NCBI GenBank assembly: GCA_011526565.1
Contig: WYBL01000168.1
Location: 1 to 64,000 of the forward strand
Source of the DNA: Acidobacteriota bacterium
GTDB lineage: Bacteria; Acidobacteriota; Vicinamibacteria; Fen-336
Direction: 5' to 3'
Length of the DNA: 64,000 bases
Shown one piece after another: positions 18,681-28,531 of this stretch. The notes under the pieces are model-generated. The model did not search any database. It had not been told where the DNA came from and worked only from the letters and a program-made list of their open reading frames with translations. The stretch's first letter is position 1; the number at the start of each line of letters is the position of its first letter. Made by a program: the position numbers and the translations under genes.

Positions 18681-18694
18681 CAACAGGCCTGTTG
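18681..18694. promoter_or_regulatory. 14-base perfect palindrome, candidate operator of the giant gene
   Basis: CAACAGGCCTGTTG is perfectly self-complementary and ends four bases upstream of the -35 box of the giant gene's promoter. A second TTGACA overlaps its far side on the minus strand (18698-18693). Position and symmetry fit a dimeric activator or repressor site. No regulator gene lies next to it. Confidence 0.4.
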
Positions 18695-18859
18695 TCAACG
18701 ACCATTCGGCCCGATCCTTCATGGCGGCAGATACCTTGGGGATTATCCGAACGCTCGTTACGACATTTGGGAAGTGTGACCCACCTCACAGGGGGCTGCC
18801 CCGGTTTGGATCAGTCCCCGGCATCGGGCGTGTCGGGTCGCCTCCCGCGCGATCGATGC

Positions 18860-18865
18860 TAGCCT
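18860..18865 (+). promoter_or_regulatory. -10-like TAGCCT immediately upstream of a GTG start
   Basis: TAGCCT ends seven bases before the GTG at 18873, so transcription would begin at or next to the start codon. No TTGAC-like -35 was found 17-18 bases upstream and no ribosome site is visible, which fits a leaderless message but does not prove it. Confidence 0.25.
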
Positions 18866-18872
18866 CCCATCC

Positions 18873-19168
18873 GTGCCCCGCGCCCGCTACGTCTGGGACT
18901 ACGACCTGACCGAGGAGCAGTTCGACGCCCTGCTGCAGGGCCGGACGACCATCGGGCGACTCGACCGCGCCTGGGCCGCCGCGCGCCTGATCGACTCGGC
19001 GCCCTACGCCGAGGTGGTCCGCCGCATCGGCTTCCCCGACCTCATCCGGCACTGGCCCGAGTGGCGCTCTCGCGTGCGCTCGGTCTCCGCCCGACGCGGC
19101 CTCGACTTCCTCGCGGAGTGGCTGCCCGTCCACCACCCCGACCTCCTCGAGCCACCCAGCCGCAGCCT

Positions 19169-19196
<28 letters not shown>
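18873..19196 (+). CDS. Small conserved-type hypothetical protein (YVWDYDL / RLDRAWAAARLID)
   Basis: 107 residues starting at GTG. The sequence runs YVWDYDLTEEQFDALLQG, then GRLDRAWAAARLIDSAPYAE and ends EWLPVHHPDLL. It is soluble, helix-rich and Trp/Arg-rich, with no signal or membrane segment. I recall similar small proteins annotated only as hypothetical, sometimes beside toxin-antitoxin-like or nucleotidyltransferase genes, and I do not assign a function. It has no visible ribosome site. Its last 28 bases overlap the convergent 3' end of the fused leuD-leuC gene. It is isolated on the plus strand, with the giant gene's promoter on the other side, so it is probably transcribed alone. Confidence 0.65.
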
Positions 19197-21154
<1,958 letters not shown>

Positions 21155-21181
21155 TCGGTTCTCTCCTTGCGACGGATTTCG

Positions 21182-22237
21182 CTACTTCAGCCGGGCGGCG
21201 ATCGCCGCGCCCACTTCGCGGGTGCCGCGGCGACCGCCGATGTCGACGGTCGTCTCATCGGCCTCGACCGCCGCCCGGCAGGCAGCCTCGATCCGCGCGG
21301 CCTCCTCGCCCCAGCCGAGGTGCTCGAGCATCAGGCCCGCGGTCAGGATCGCGCCCATCGGGTTGGCGACGTTCTTGCCCGCCAGCGGCGGCGACGAGCC
21401 GTGCACCGGCTCGAACAGCGACAGCTTGCCGGGGTGGATGTTGCCGGAGGCGGCCATGCCCAGCCCTCCCTGCAGGCCCGCGGCCAGGTCGGTGACGATG
21501 TCGCCGAACATGTTCGAGGTCACGATCACCTCGAACTGGCCGGGCTCACGCACCATCTGCAGCACCAGGTTGTCGACGTAGAGATGGCGCGCCTCGATCC
21601 CCGGGTACTCCTTCGCCACTTCCCGGAACGTGCGCAGCCACAGCTCGTGGGCGTGGATCAGCACGTTCGACTTGTCGGCCATCACCACCCGCTTGCGCCC
21701 GCGCTCCGCGGCGAACGCGAAGGCGTGGCGCACGATGCGCTCGACGCCCTTGCGCGTGTTGAGGTCGATCTCGGTCGCGACCTCGTCGGGCGTGCCCTGC
21801 TTGAAGTGGCCGCCCATCATCACGTACAGCCCCTCGGTGTTCTCGCGGAACACCGCGAAATCGACCTGGGCGGGCGTCTGGCCCTTGAGCGGGCACAGCC
21901 GCTCGTCGAACAGCTTCACCGGGCGGTAGTTGACGTAGAGGTCGAGCTTGAAGCGCAGGCCGAGCAGGATGTCGGCCGCGTGGCGGTTGTCGGGCACCCG
22001 AGGGTCGCCCATGGCGCCGAGCAGGATCGCGTCGAAGTTCCCGACGAGGTGCGGGATCGCGTCGGCGGGCAGCGTGACGCCGGTCTTCAGGTAGTGGTCG
22101 GCCCCCCACTCGAAGCGGGTCAGCGCGAGCTTCTTCCCGGCGCTCGCCGCGACGGCGCCGAGCGCGCGTTCGGCCTCCGCGATCACCTCGACGCCGATCC
22201 CGTCCCCGGGGATCACCGCGATCCTCAACTCCGACAT
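21182..22237 (-). CDS. leuB: 3-isopropylmalate dehydrogenase (beta-decarboxylating dehydrogenase family)
   Basis: 351 residues, full length. The N-terminus IAVIPGDGIGVEV is the family dinucleotide start. RENTEGLY, DKSNVLI, VTSNMFGDIVTD, FEPVHGSSP and NVANPMGAI follow in the family order, including the aspartates that bind metal and the NAD site near the C-terminus. ENTEGLY is closer to the isocitrate/homoisocitrate branch than the TGGIY of classical LeuB, but operon position with a LeuD-LeuC fusion supports isopropylmalate oxidation and decarboxylation to 4-methyl-2-oxopentanoate. AGGAAGG precedes the ATG. It starts 13 bases after a 54-residue membrane protein gene. Confidence 0.85.
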   Translation of the reverse strand: MSELRIAVIPGDGIGVEVIAEAERALGAVAASAGKKLALTRFEWGADHYLKTGVTLPADAIPHLVGNFDAILLGAMGDPRVPDNRHAADILLGLRFKLDLYVNYRPVKLFDERLCPLKGQTPAQVDFAVFRENTEGLYVMMGGHFKQGTPDEVATEIDLNTRKGVERIVRHAFAFAAERGRKRVVMADKSNVLIHAHELWLRTFREVAKEYPGIEARHLYVDNLVLQMVREPGQFEVIVTSNMFGDIVTDLAAGLQGGLGMAASGNIHPGKLSLFEPVHGSSPPLAGKNVANPMGAILTAGLMLEHLGWGEEAARIEAACRAAVEADETTVDIGGRRGTREVGAAIAARLK

Positions 22238-22250
22238 CCGCCTTCCTCTC

Positions 22251-22415
22251 TCAGATCCGGCCCAGCAGCCAGCCGGCGGTCACCGCGCCCACGACCATCG
22301 CCACGAACACCTTGACGCCGAACGCGCGCTGCTCGCCCGGCTCGTCGCGCAGCAGCAGCGCGAACACGAACGAGACGAGGCCCGAGAAGGCGACGAGCAG
22401 CGCGAGATGGCTCAC
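22251..22415 (-). CDS. 54-residue membrane protein in the leu operon
   Basis: A GTG start overlaps the stop of the DUF6677 gene (GTGA) and the frame ends TGA 13 bases before leuB. The translation begins MSHLALLVAFSGLVSFVFALLL, has a charged turn (RDEPGEQR), then a second hydrophobic helix FVAMVVGAVTAGWLLG, ending RI. Two transmembrane helices with a short charged loop are predicted. Overlap on one side and tight spacing on the other argue for a translated gene. No family is recognised; it may be a small partner of the DUF6677 membrane protein. Confidence 0.7.
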   Translation of the reverse strand: MSHLALLVAFSGLVSFVFALLLRDEPGEQRAFGVKVFVAMVVGAVTAGWLLGRI

Positions 22416-22792
22416 CGCCGCCGCCCCGCGGCCGTGTCCGCGGCGTCGAGCGCCACCAGCAGGTTGAGCAGGCCCGCCACCTCGGTGAACGTGTTCCCGT
22501 AATCGTAGCCGGGGTCGATCGGCCGCCCCAGCGGCTCGGCGATCAGCCGGGCGAGCGCGTACGGCCCCCCGATCGCCACCTGCGCCGCCCAGCGCAGGTA
22601 GCCCAGCGGGTCGTCGAACCCGGTCGGCAGGGCGAGCCGCGCGTGCAGCGCGACGCCGAGGCCGAACAGCAGCCCCAGGGCCGCGAGGAAGGCGACGCCG
22701 CGCCGGGCCTTGCCGGCGTAGACATGGCCCGCGCCGGGCGCGACGAACGCCAGCAGGGCCGCGAGCAGCGGGGATCTCGTTCGCGCGTCCAA
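22412..22792 (-). CDS. DUF6677-type membrane protein
   Basis: 126 residues from TTG. The N-terminus LLAALLAFVAPGAGHVYAGK is the typical opening of small 'pGAGHxYxG' membrane proteins. Hydrophobic segments follow at about 30-50, and the protein ends DYGNTFTEVAGLLNLLVALD, a conserved C-terminal signature of DUF6677. Function is unknown in the family. It is first in an apparent operon with a 54-residue membrane protein, leuB and leuD-leuC. The TTG lies only 8 bases after a good -10 box and has no ribosome site, so either it is translated without a leader or the start is misjudged; no other start exists in the first 20 codons. Confidence 0.7.
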   Translation of the reverse strand: MDARTRSPLLAALLAFVAPGAGHVYAGKARRGVAFLAALGLLFGLGVALHARLALPTGFDDPLGYLRWAAQVAIGGPYALARLIAEPLGRPIDPGYDYGNTFTEVAGLLNLLVALDAADTAAGRRR

Positions 22793-22800
22793 GACCGGCG

Positions 22801-22830
22801 ATCGTACGGGCCGGGGCGAAGCGAGGTCAA
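22801..22830 (-). promoter_or_regulatory. Sigma-70-type promoter of the DUF6677-leuB-leuDC operon
   Basis: On the minus strand TTGACC (22830-22825), 18 bases, TACGAT (22806-22801). Initiation would fall at about 22793-22796, directly at the TTG start of the DUF6677 gene, implying a leaderless or nearly leaderless transcript. The opposite strand holds a TAAGAT (22851-22856) that could serve the divergent protease gene. Confidence 0.45.
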
Positions 22831-22887
22831 GGCGCGCGGCCGTGGAATGAGTAAGATCGGAAGCAGGGGGACGTCACGAAGCAGAAC

Positions 22888-24741
22888 ATGAACCATCGCG
22901 TTGGACGCGGCGCGCGCGGGCTGGCCGCGCTCGCCCTCACGCTCTCCGCCGGCCTGACGGCTGCGCAGGAGGTGCCCTTCTATCCGCTCGACGAGGTGAA
23001 GCCGGGCCAGAAGGGCGTCGGCCGCACGGTGTTCGCGGGGACCCAGGTCGTCGACTTCGACGTCGAGGTGATCGGCCTGCTCGAGAACTTCGGGCCGAAG
23101 CAGAGCATGGTGCTGGCCCGGCTCAGCGGCGGGCCCCTGGCCGAGACCGGCGTCATCGCGGGCATGAGCGGCAGCCCCGTCTACATCGACGGCAAGCTGC
23201 TCGGCGCAGTCGCCTACGGCTTCCCGTTCAGCAAGCAGACGATCGCGGGCATCACGCCGATCGGCGAGATGGTCGACGCGGCCAAGGCCGCCCCCGCCGC
23301 GCCGCGAGCCGCCAGCGCCCGCTTCCCCGCTTCGGCCTTCGGGCCCGAGGCCTTCGCGCTGCCGCTCTCGCGCGCCGCGCTCGTGGCCCCGTTCGTCGAG
23401 CCGGGCCGGCTGGCCGCGGCCGCCCGGGTTCCGCGCACGGACGTCGGCGGCGGCCCGGGCCCGGCGCTCGCCCCGCTCCACCTGCCGCTCGCCTTCTCCG
23501 GGTTCGACCGCGGCGCCTTCGAGGCTGCGCGAGGCCTGTTCGAGAGCCTCGGCTTCGCGCCGGTCTTCACCGCCTCGCCCCGCGGCGTGCCCCCGGGTCC
23601 CCTGCCGGACCTCTCCCCGGGCGGCGCGGTCGGCGTGTCGCTGGTCGAGGGCGACTTCGACCTCTCGGCCACGGGCACCATCACCCACATCGACAAGGGC
23701 CGCGTCTACGCCTTCGGCCACCCCTTCTACAACCTGGGGCCGACCCGCTTCCCGATGAAGAAGGCCTACGTCTTCGACGTGTTCCCGAGCCTCTACCAGT
23801 CGTGGAAGATCTCGTCGCCCGCGAGCGAAGCCGTCGGCACGATGGACCAGGACCGCGCCACCGCGATCGCGGGCCCGCTCGGCCCCGCGCCTCGCATGAT
23901 CCCGGTCACCGTGACGCTGAAGACGAGCCGCGGCGACGAGCGCCGCTTCGAGCTGCGCGTCGTCGAGGACGAGCTGTTCACCCCTGTGCTGGCCTACCTG
24001 TCGGTCTACTCCGTGCTGCAGGCCAACGAGCGCGCCTACGGAACCCAGACGGTGCGGCTCGAGGCGCGGCTCGCGCTCGAGGGCCGCCCCGAGGTGCGGG
24101 TCGAGGACCTGCTCACCGAGAGCAACCCGTCGCTGCTCGCCTCCGGACTCGCGGCCGCGCCGCTCGCCTACCTGATGGCCAACTCGCTCGAGCCCGTGCG
24201 GGTCTCGGGCCTCACGATCACGGCCGAGTCCTACGAGGACGAGCGCAGCGCGCGCCTGGAGCGGGTCTGGGTCGAGGCGCCGGGGCGGCTGCGGCCGGGC
24301 ACGACGGTCTCGATCAAGTCCGCGCTGCGCGGCTTCCGCGGCGACGTCAGCGTCGAGTCGGTGCCGTTCCGCATTCCGGACAGCGCGCCCGCCGGCAACT
24401 ACACGCTGCTGGTGGCCGACGGCGACGCGCTCACGCTGTTCGAGCAGCGCGAACTGCGCCAGCGTTACGAGCCGCGCAACCTCGACCAGTTGATCCGCGC
24501 GATCAACGGCCTCCGCCGCAGCGACCGCCTGTACTACCGGCTGGTGCGGCTGGAGGACGGCGCGGTGGTCGGCGGCGAGTGGCTGCCGGCGCTGCCGCCC
24601 TCGATGTTGTCGGTGCTGGGCGCGACCCAGGGCGCCGAGCCGCTGGTCCGCACCCGCACCGCCTCCGCCTGGGACTTCGAGCTGCCGCTTCCGTTCGCCG
24701 TGCGCGGCAGCCGCAGCCTTCCTTTCGTCGTCGAGCGCTGA
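22888..24741 (+). CDS. Secreted SpoIVB/S55-like serine peptidase-type protein
   Basis: 617 residues. A signal peptide (LAALALTLSAGLTAAQEV) precedes VKPGQKGVGRTVFAG. GVIAGMSGSPVYIDGK carries the presumed nucleophile Ser94, the GxSGSP signature of peptidase family S55. A second conserved motif, VYAFGHPFYN with His278, lies far downstream. The C-terminal ~250 residues form beta-rich, Ig-like segments. No PDZ domain is seen. In Bacillus subtilis SpoIVB the catalytic His precedes the Ser, so the motif order here is reversed. Substrate is unknown; it probably acts in the periplasm or outer envelope. The next gene encodes a secreted propeller 36 bases downstream, so they may act together. Confidence 0.75.
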   Translation: MNHRVGRGARGLAALALTLSAGLTAAQEVPFYPLDEVKPGQKGVGRTVFAGTQVVDFDVEVIGLLENFGPKQSMVLARLSGGPLAETGVIAGMSGSPVYIDGKLLGAVAYGFPFSKQTIAGITPIGEMVDAAKAAPAAPRAASARFPASAFGPEAFALPLSRAALVAPFVEPGRLAAAARVPRTDVGGGPGPALAPLHLPLAFSGFDRGAFEAARGLFESLGFAPVFTASPRGVPPGPLPDLSPGGAVGVSLVEGDFDLSATGTITHIDKGRVYAFGHPFYNLGPTRFPMKKAYVFDVFPSLYQSWKISSPASEAVGTMDQDRATAIAGPLGPAPRMIPVTVTLKTSRGDERRFELRVVEDELFTPVLAYLSVYSVLQANERAYGTQTVRLEARLALEGRPEVRVEDLLTESNPSLLASGLAAAPLAYLMANSLEPVRVSGLTITAESYEDERSARLERVWVEAPGRLRPGTTVSIKSALRGFRGDVSVESVPFRIPDSAPAGNYTLLVADGDALTLFEQRELRQRYEPRNLDQLIRAINGLRRSDRLYYRLVRLEDGAVVGGEWLPALPPSMLSVLGATQGAEPLVRTRTASAWDFELPLPFAVRGSRSLPFVVER

Positions 24742-24777
24742 GCGCTGATCCCCAACGAACCCGTGCAAGGAGCCTGC

Positions 24778-26982
24778 ATGAACGCGCTGCGCGTCGCGCT
24801 CGCCGCCGTCTTCGTCGCCGCCCCCGTCTTCGCCGTCCAGCCGCAACTGCACCGCATCGAGGGCGCTTCCGAGTTCCTCGAGGGCGAACTCGAGAACCTG
24901 GCCGTCGATTCGCTCGGCCGGCTGCGCCTGGCCGGGCGGACGGCCCTCGTGCACGACCCGGGCGCGCCGTACGCGTGGACCGTCGTGCGCGACGGCAAGG
25001 GACACGTCTACGTCGGCACCGGCAACGACGGCAAGGTCTTCGCCATCGGCCCCGACGGCGCGGCGAAGGAGCTGTTCGACGCCCCCGAGCTCGAGGTGCA
25101 CGCCCTGGCACTCGGCCCCGACGGGAAGCTCTACGCGGCCACCTCGCCCGACGGCAAGGTCTACGCGATCGACCGCAAGGACGGCAGGGCCGAGACGTTC
25201 TACGACCCCGCCGACAAGTACATCTGGGGCCTGGCGTTCGACGGGCAGGGCCAGCTCTACGTGGCGACGGGCGCCGAGGCGAAGCTGCACCGCGTGAACG
25301 CGAAAGGCGAAGGCGTGATCGTGCTGACCTCCGCGGAGACCCACTTCACGGCCCTCGCCGTCGACGCCCGCGGCCACGCCTTCGTGGGCTCGGCGCCGGG
25401 CGGCATCGTCTACGAGGTCGACCCCAAGGGCGTCGGTCGCGTGCTGGCCGACACCGGCTACAAGGAAGTGAAGGCGCTGGTGCCGACCGCGAAAGGCGGG
25501 ACCTGGGTCGCCGCGGTCGACGGCCGCGACCTGGCGGCGGATCGCTCGCGGCCCATGCCTGCGGCGACGCCGGCGCCCACGCCTTCGGCACCGGCACCCG
25601 CCGTCGACGCGACGACGGCGCAGCCGCCCGGGTTCGAAGGCGTCGCCGTCGTCGTCAGCGCCGCCACCCCCGTGGCCACGCCCCCGCGCGGCCCCCAGAA
25701 GGGCGCCGTGCTGCTGCTCGGGCCCGAAGGCGACTCCGAAACGGTGTGGACGTCGAGCGACGAGACGCCGCTGTCGCTGGCTGCCGCCGCCGACGGTGTC
25801 CACGTCGGCACCGGCGCGGCGCGCGGCAAGCTGTACCACCTCCGCGCCGACCGCTCGTGGACGCTGCTCGCTTCGTTCGCGGCCCAGCAGGTGACGGGCC
25901 TCGCGGCGGCGGACGGCGGGCTCGTCGCGGCGCTCTCCAACCCGGGCCAGGTGCAGCGGCTCGACGCGGCGCCGGCCGCCGAGGGCACCTTCACGAGCAA
26001 GGTGAAGGACACCGAGACGCTGTCGACCTGGGGCCAGCTCGCGTGGAGCGCGACGCTGCCCCGCGGCGCCCGCGTCGAGATGCAGACGCGCAGCGGCAAC
26101 ACGGCCATCCCCGACACCACGTGGTCCGCGTGGTCGCCCGCGCTCACGACGGCGGCCGGTTCTGCGGCGAGCAGCCCGCGCGGGCGCTTCGTGCAGGTGC
26201 GGGCCACGCTGCGCGGTGAAGGCGGCGCGAGCCCGGTGCTCGACGGCATCCGCCTCGCCTACCTGCAGCGCAACCTGCGCCCCAACGTCGCGGCGATCGT
26301 CGTGCACCCGCCCGGCGACGCCTTCGGCCGCCCGCTGACGGTCAGCGCCGACACCGAGATCCTCGGCCTCGACCCGGGAGCGGGGCCGCAGCTCGCGCGG
26401 CCCGGGACCCGTCCTCGCTTCTCCAATGTCGCGATGTCGCGCCGGCTCTACGTGCGCGGCCTGCAGACCTTCACCTGGCGCGCAGACGACCCCAACGGCG
26501 ACGAGCTGCGCTTCGACCTGCACTACCGCCGCGTCGGCGACGCCCACTTCCGCCCGCTCGCCCGCGATCTCGACGACGTCGTCTTCACCTGGGACACCTC
26601 GACGGTGCCGAACGGGCGCTACTTCGTGCGGGTCACCGCCAACGACTCGCCGTCCAACCCGGCCGACCTGGTCCAGAGCGGCGATCGCGAGAGCGTGGCC
26701 TTCGACGTCGACAACACGCCGCCCGTCGTCGAGGCGAAGCTCGAGGGCGGGTTCGTGAAGGCGAAGGCGAGCGACGCCGACACCGCGATCCGCTCTCTCG
26801 AGTGGGCGCTCGACGGATCGCACTGGCGGGCGCTGCACCCGGAGGACGGCCTCAGCGACTCGGGCGTGGAGGGTTATTCCTTCCCGGCGCCCGGGGGTGA
26901 GGGGCCCGGCCCCCACGTCCTGGTGCTGCGCGCGACCGACCGCCTCGGCAACGTCGGCACCACGCGCCTCGAGCTCCCCTGA
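24778..26982 (+). CDS. Secreted beta-propeller protein with C-terminal beta-sandwich
   Basis: 734 residues. The chosen ATG follows AAGGAG by 6-7 bases and opens a signal peptide (LRVALAAVFVAAPVFAV). Residues ~60-390 carry repeated blades of the type GKLYAATSPDGKVYAID and GHVYVGTGNDGKVFAI, as in NHL/WD-like propellers. A Pro/Ala-rich insert (about 255-305) contains APTPSAP-like linkers. The C-terminal part has Fn3/Ig-like strands (RADDPNGDELRFDLHYR, FVRVTANDSPSNP, LRATDRLGNVG). Probably a periplasmic or surface scaffold or binding protein. It follows the S55-like gene and overlaps the glycosyltransferase gene by four bases (CTGA). Confidence 0.75.
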   Translation: MNALRVALAAVFVAAPVFAVQPQLHRIEGASEFLEGELENLAVDSLGRLRLAGRTALVHDPGAPYAWTVVRDGKGHVYVGTGNDGKVFAIGPDGAAKELFDAPELEVHALALGPDGKLYAATSPDGKVYAIDRKDGRAETFYDPADKYIWGLAFDGQGQLYVATGAEAKLHRVNAKGEGVIVLTSAETHFTALAVDARGHAFVGSAPGGIVYEVDPKGVGRVLADTGYKEVKALVPTAKGGTWVAAVDGRDLAADRSRPMPAATPAPTPSAPAPAVDATTAQPPGFEGVAVVVSAATPVATPPRGPQKGAVLLLGPEGDSETVWTSSDETPLSLAAAADGVHVGTGAARGKLYHLRADRSWTLLASFAAQQVTGLAAADGGLVAALSNPGQVQRLDAAPAAEGTFTSKVKDTETLSTWGQLAWSATLPRGARVEMQTRSGNTAIPDTTWSAWSPALTTAAGSAASSPRGRFVQVRATLRGEGGASPVLDGIRLAYLQRNLRPNVAAIVVHPPGDAFGRPLTVSADTEILGLDPGAGPQLARPGTRPRFSNVAMSRRLYVRGLQTFTWRADDPNGDELRFDLHYRRVGDAHFRPLARDLDDVVFTWDTSTVPNGRYFVRVTANDSPSNPADLVQSGDRESVAFDVDNTPPVVEAKLEGGFVKAKASDADTAIRSLEWALDGSHWRALHPEDGLSDSGVEGYSFPAPGGEGPGPHVLVLRATDRLGNVGTTRLELP

Positions 26983-27887
26983 GGCTCCTGGTCGCGCGCG
27001 CGGGCGCGCTGGGCGACGTGCTGCTGCTGCGGCCCGCGCTCGACGCGCTCCGCGCCGCGGGCCACGAGGCACTGCTGCTGGCCCCGGCGCGCACCGCGTC
27101 GGTGCTGGTTCGCGGCGGCGCGCTCGACGTCTCGGGGCTGCTCGATGCCGAGGCGCCGGCATGGGCCTTCGTGGCCACCGGGGCGAAAGCGCCGCCCGCG
27201 GCCCGGGATCGGCTCGGCGACCTCGACGCCGCGATCGCGTTCACGACCCGGGCCGCGACGGCACGGGCGCTCGAAGAAGTCGCGCCGATCGTCGTGACCC
27301 GCGCGCCGTGGCCCGAGCCCGGGCACGGACCCGTCGCCGCCGCGAGCCTCGAGGCCGTGGCCCGCTGGGCCCCGCCCGTCGCGCCGCGCGCGCTGCGCCC
27401 GCACGCCGAGGACGTCGCCGCCGTCGCGCCGCTGCGCCTGCGCCTGCCCGAGCGCTTCGTCGCGATGCATCCGGGGAGCGGCTCGGCGCGCAAGAACTGG
27501 CCGCACTTCCCGGCCCTCGCCGCGCGCCTGGCGGCGCCGGCGCTGGTCCTGGTCGGCCCCGCCGAGGAGGCCCGCGGGTTCGATCCCGGCGCCTGGCCGA
27601 CGAGCGTGACGTTCGCGCGCGGCCTGAGTGCGGGCCAGGTCGGCGCCTTGCTGGCCGACGCGGGCCTCGTGATCGCCAACGACGGGGGCGTGGCCCACCT
27701 GGCCGCCGCATTCGGGGCCCCCGTGCTCGCCCTCTACGGCCCGACCGACCCGGAGGCCTGGGCGCCGTGGGGCGAGCGCGTGACGACGCTGCGCGCACCC
27801 GGCGCCTCGCTCCCGGACCTGGCGGTCGGCGACGTGCTCGCTTACGTCGAGGGCGCCCGCACCTCGGTGCGGCTGATCAGGCGGTAG
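26979..27887 (+). CDS. Glycosyltransferase family 9 (heptosyltransferase-like), probable CTG start
   Basis: 302 residues. The family N-terminus RLLVARAGALGDVLLLRPAL is present, but in frame upstream of it there is no ATG, GTG or TTG; the codon just before it is CTG, overlapping the previous stop as CTGA. The first conventional start (GTG, 27018) would delete the conserved GALGD loop. C-terminal GT-B features include HPGSGSARKNWP, a nucleotide-site motif, and DAGLVIANDGGVAHLAAAFG followed by ALYGPTDP. Enzymes of this family move heptose or related sugars from ADP- or nucleotide-activated donors to lipid A core or other envelope glycans. The acceptor is unknown here. Its 3' end overlaps the convergent anti-sigma gene by 46 bases. 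Confidence 0.8.
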   Translation: MRLLVARAGALGDVLLLRPALDALRAAGHEALLLAPARTASVLVRGGALDVSGLLDAEAPAWAFVATGAKAPPAARDRLGDLDAAIAFTTRAATARALEEVAPIVVTRAPWPEPGHGPVAAASLEAVARWAPPVAPRALRPHAEDVAAVAPLRLRLPERFVAMHPGSGSARKNWPHFPALAARLAAPALVLVGPAEEARGFDPGAWPTSVTFARGLSAGQVGALLADAGLVIANDGGVAHLAAAFGAPVLALYGPTDPEAWAPWGERVTTLRAPGASLPDLAVGDVLAYVEGARTSVRLIRR

Positions 27888-28531
27888 AGGCTCACGGCCA
27901 CCGGCCGCCCCTGGAAGCGCCCGGGCTCGAAACGCTCCTGGCGCAGCGCGTCGGCCAGCGGCGCGGCGTAGGCCGCGTCGCCGCCGAGCACGCGCACGGC
28001 ACTCACCCGCCCGTCGCGGGTGACCACCGTCTCGACGAACCAGCTCCGGTCGGCCGGCGCCCCGGCGAGGGCGTCGTCGAGCGACGCGCTCTGCGTCAGG
28101 CGCGGCGCCAGCACGTCCGACGACAGCGACAGCGGCCGGCTCTCGCTGCCGAAGCCGAGAGCCCCCGCCGGCGCCGGCACCGTGGGCCGCACCGGAACCA
28201 TCAGGATCGGCAGCGCCATCAGGCAGAACGCCGCCACCGCGACCGGCGCGAAGCGCGGCCGGAGCAGCGGCCGGCCCGGCCGCAGCAGGTGTCGCACCGC
28301 GGGCTTGCGCGCCTCCAGCTCGAGCCGCTCGCGGACCCGCGTCGCGATCGGGTCCGGCGAAGACTCGCGCGGCAGCGCGGCCATCATCTCCAGCGCGCAG
28401 CGCAGCGCGTCGAACTCGGCGCGACACGCCGCGCACGACTCCAGGTGCCTCGCCAGGAACCGGGCGTGGGCCGGGGCCAGCTCGCCGTCGAGGTACTCCG
28501 AGAACATCGCTCGCACGTCCCGGCAGCTCAT
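27842..28531 (-). CDS. Anti-sigma factor: zinc-finger (ZAS) domain, one TM helix, TonB-like C-terminal domain
   Basis: 229 residues. N-terminal MSCRDVRAMFSEYLDGEL and HLESCAACRAEFDAL form the HxxxCxxC zinc anti-sigma motif that binds an ECF sigma factor in the cytoplasm. A single membrane helix (FAPVAVAAFCLMALPILMV, about 113-131) follows. The outer part ends with a TonB/TolA C-terminal-like fold (VVTRDGRVSAVRVLGG, RFEPGRFQGRPVAVSLY). Fusion of an anti-sigma with a TonB_C-like periplasmic domain suggests sensing through contact with an outer-membrane or envelope protein (inference). The ATG overlaps the sigma factor stop (ATGA), so both are translationally coupled. Confidence 0.85.
   Translation of the reverse strand: MSCRDVRAMFSEYLDGELAPAHARFLARHLESCAACRAEFDALRCALEMMAALPRESSPDPIATRVRERLELEARKPAVRHLLRPGRPLLRPRFAPVAVAAFCLMALPILMVPVRPTVPAPAGALGFGSESRPLSLSSDVLAPRLTQSASLDDALAGAPADRSWFVETVVTRDGRVSAVRVLGGDAAYAAPLADALRQERFEPGRFQGRPVAVSLYRLISRTEVRAPST

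Noticed and set aside
22543-27162. Uninterrupted minus-strand frame of about 1,540 codons
   Set aside because: It lies antisense to the S55, propeller and glycosyltransferase genes, is Arg/Ala/Gly-rich with no domain, and results from strong third-position GC bias.
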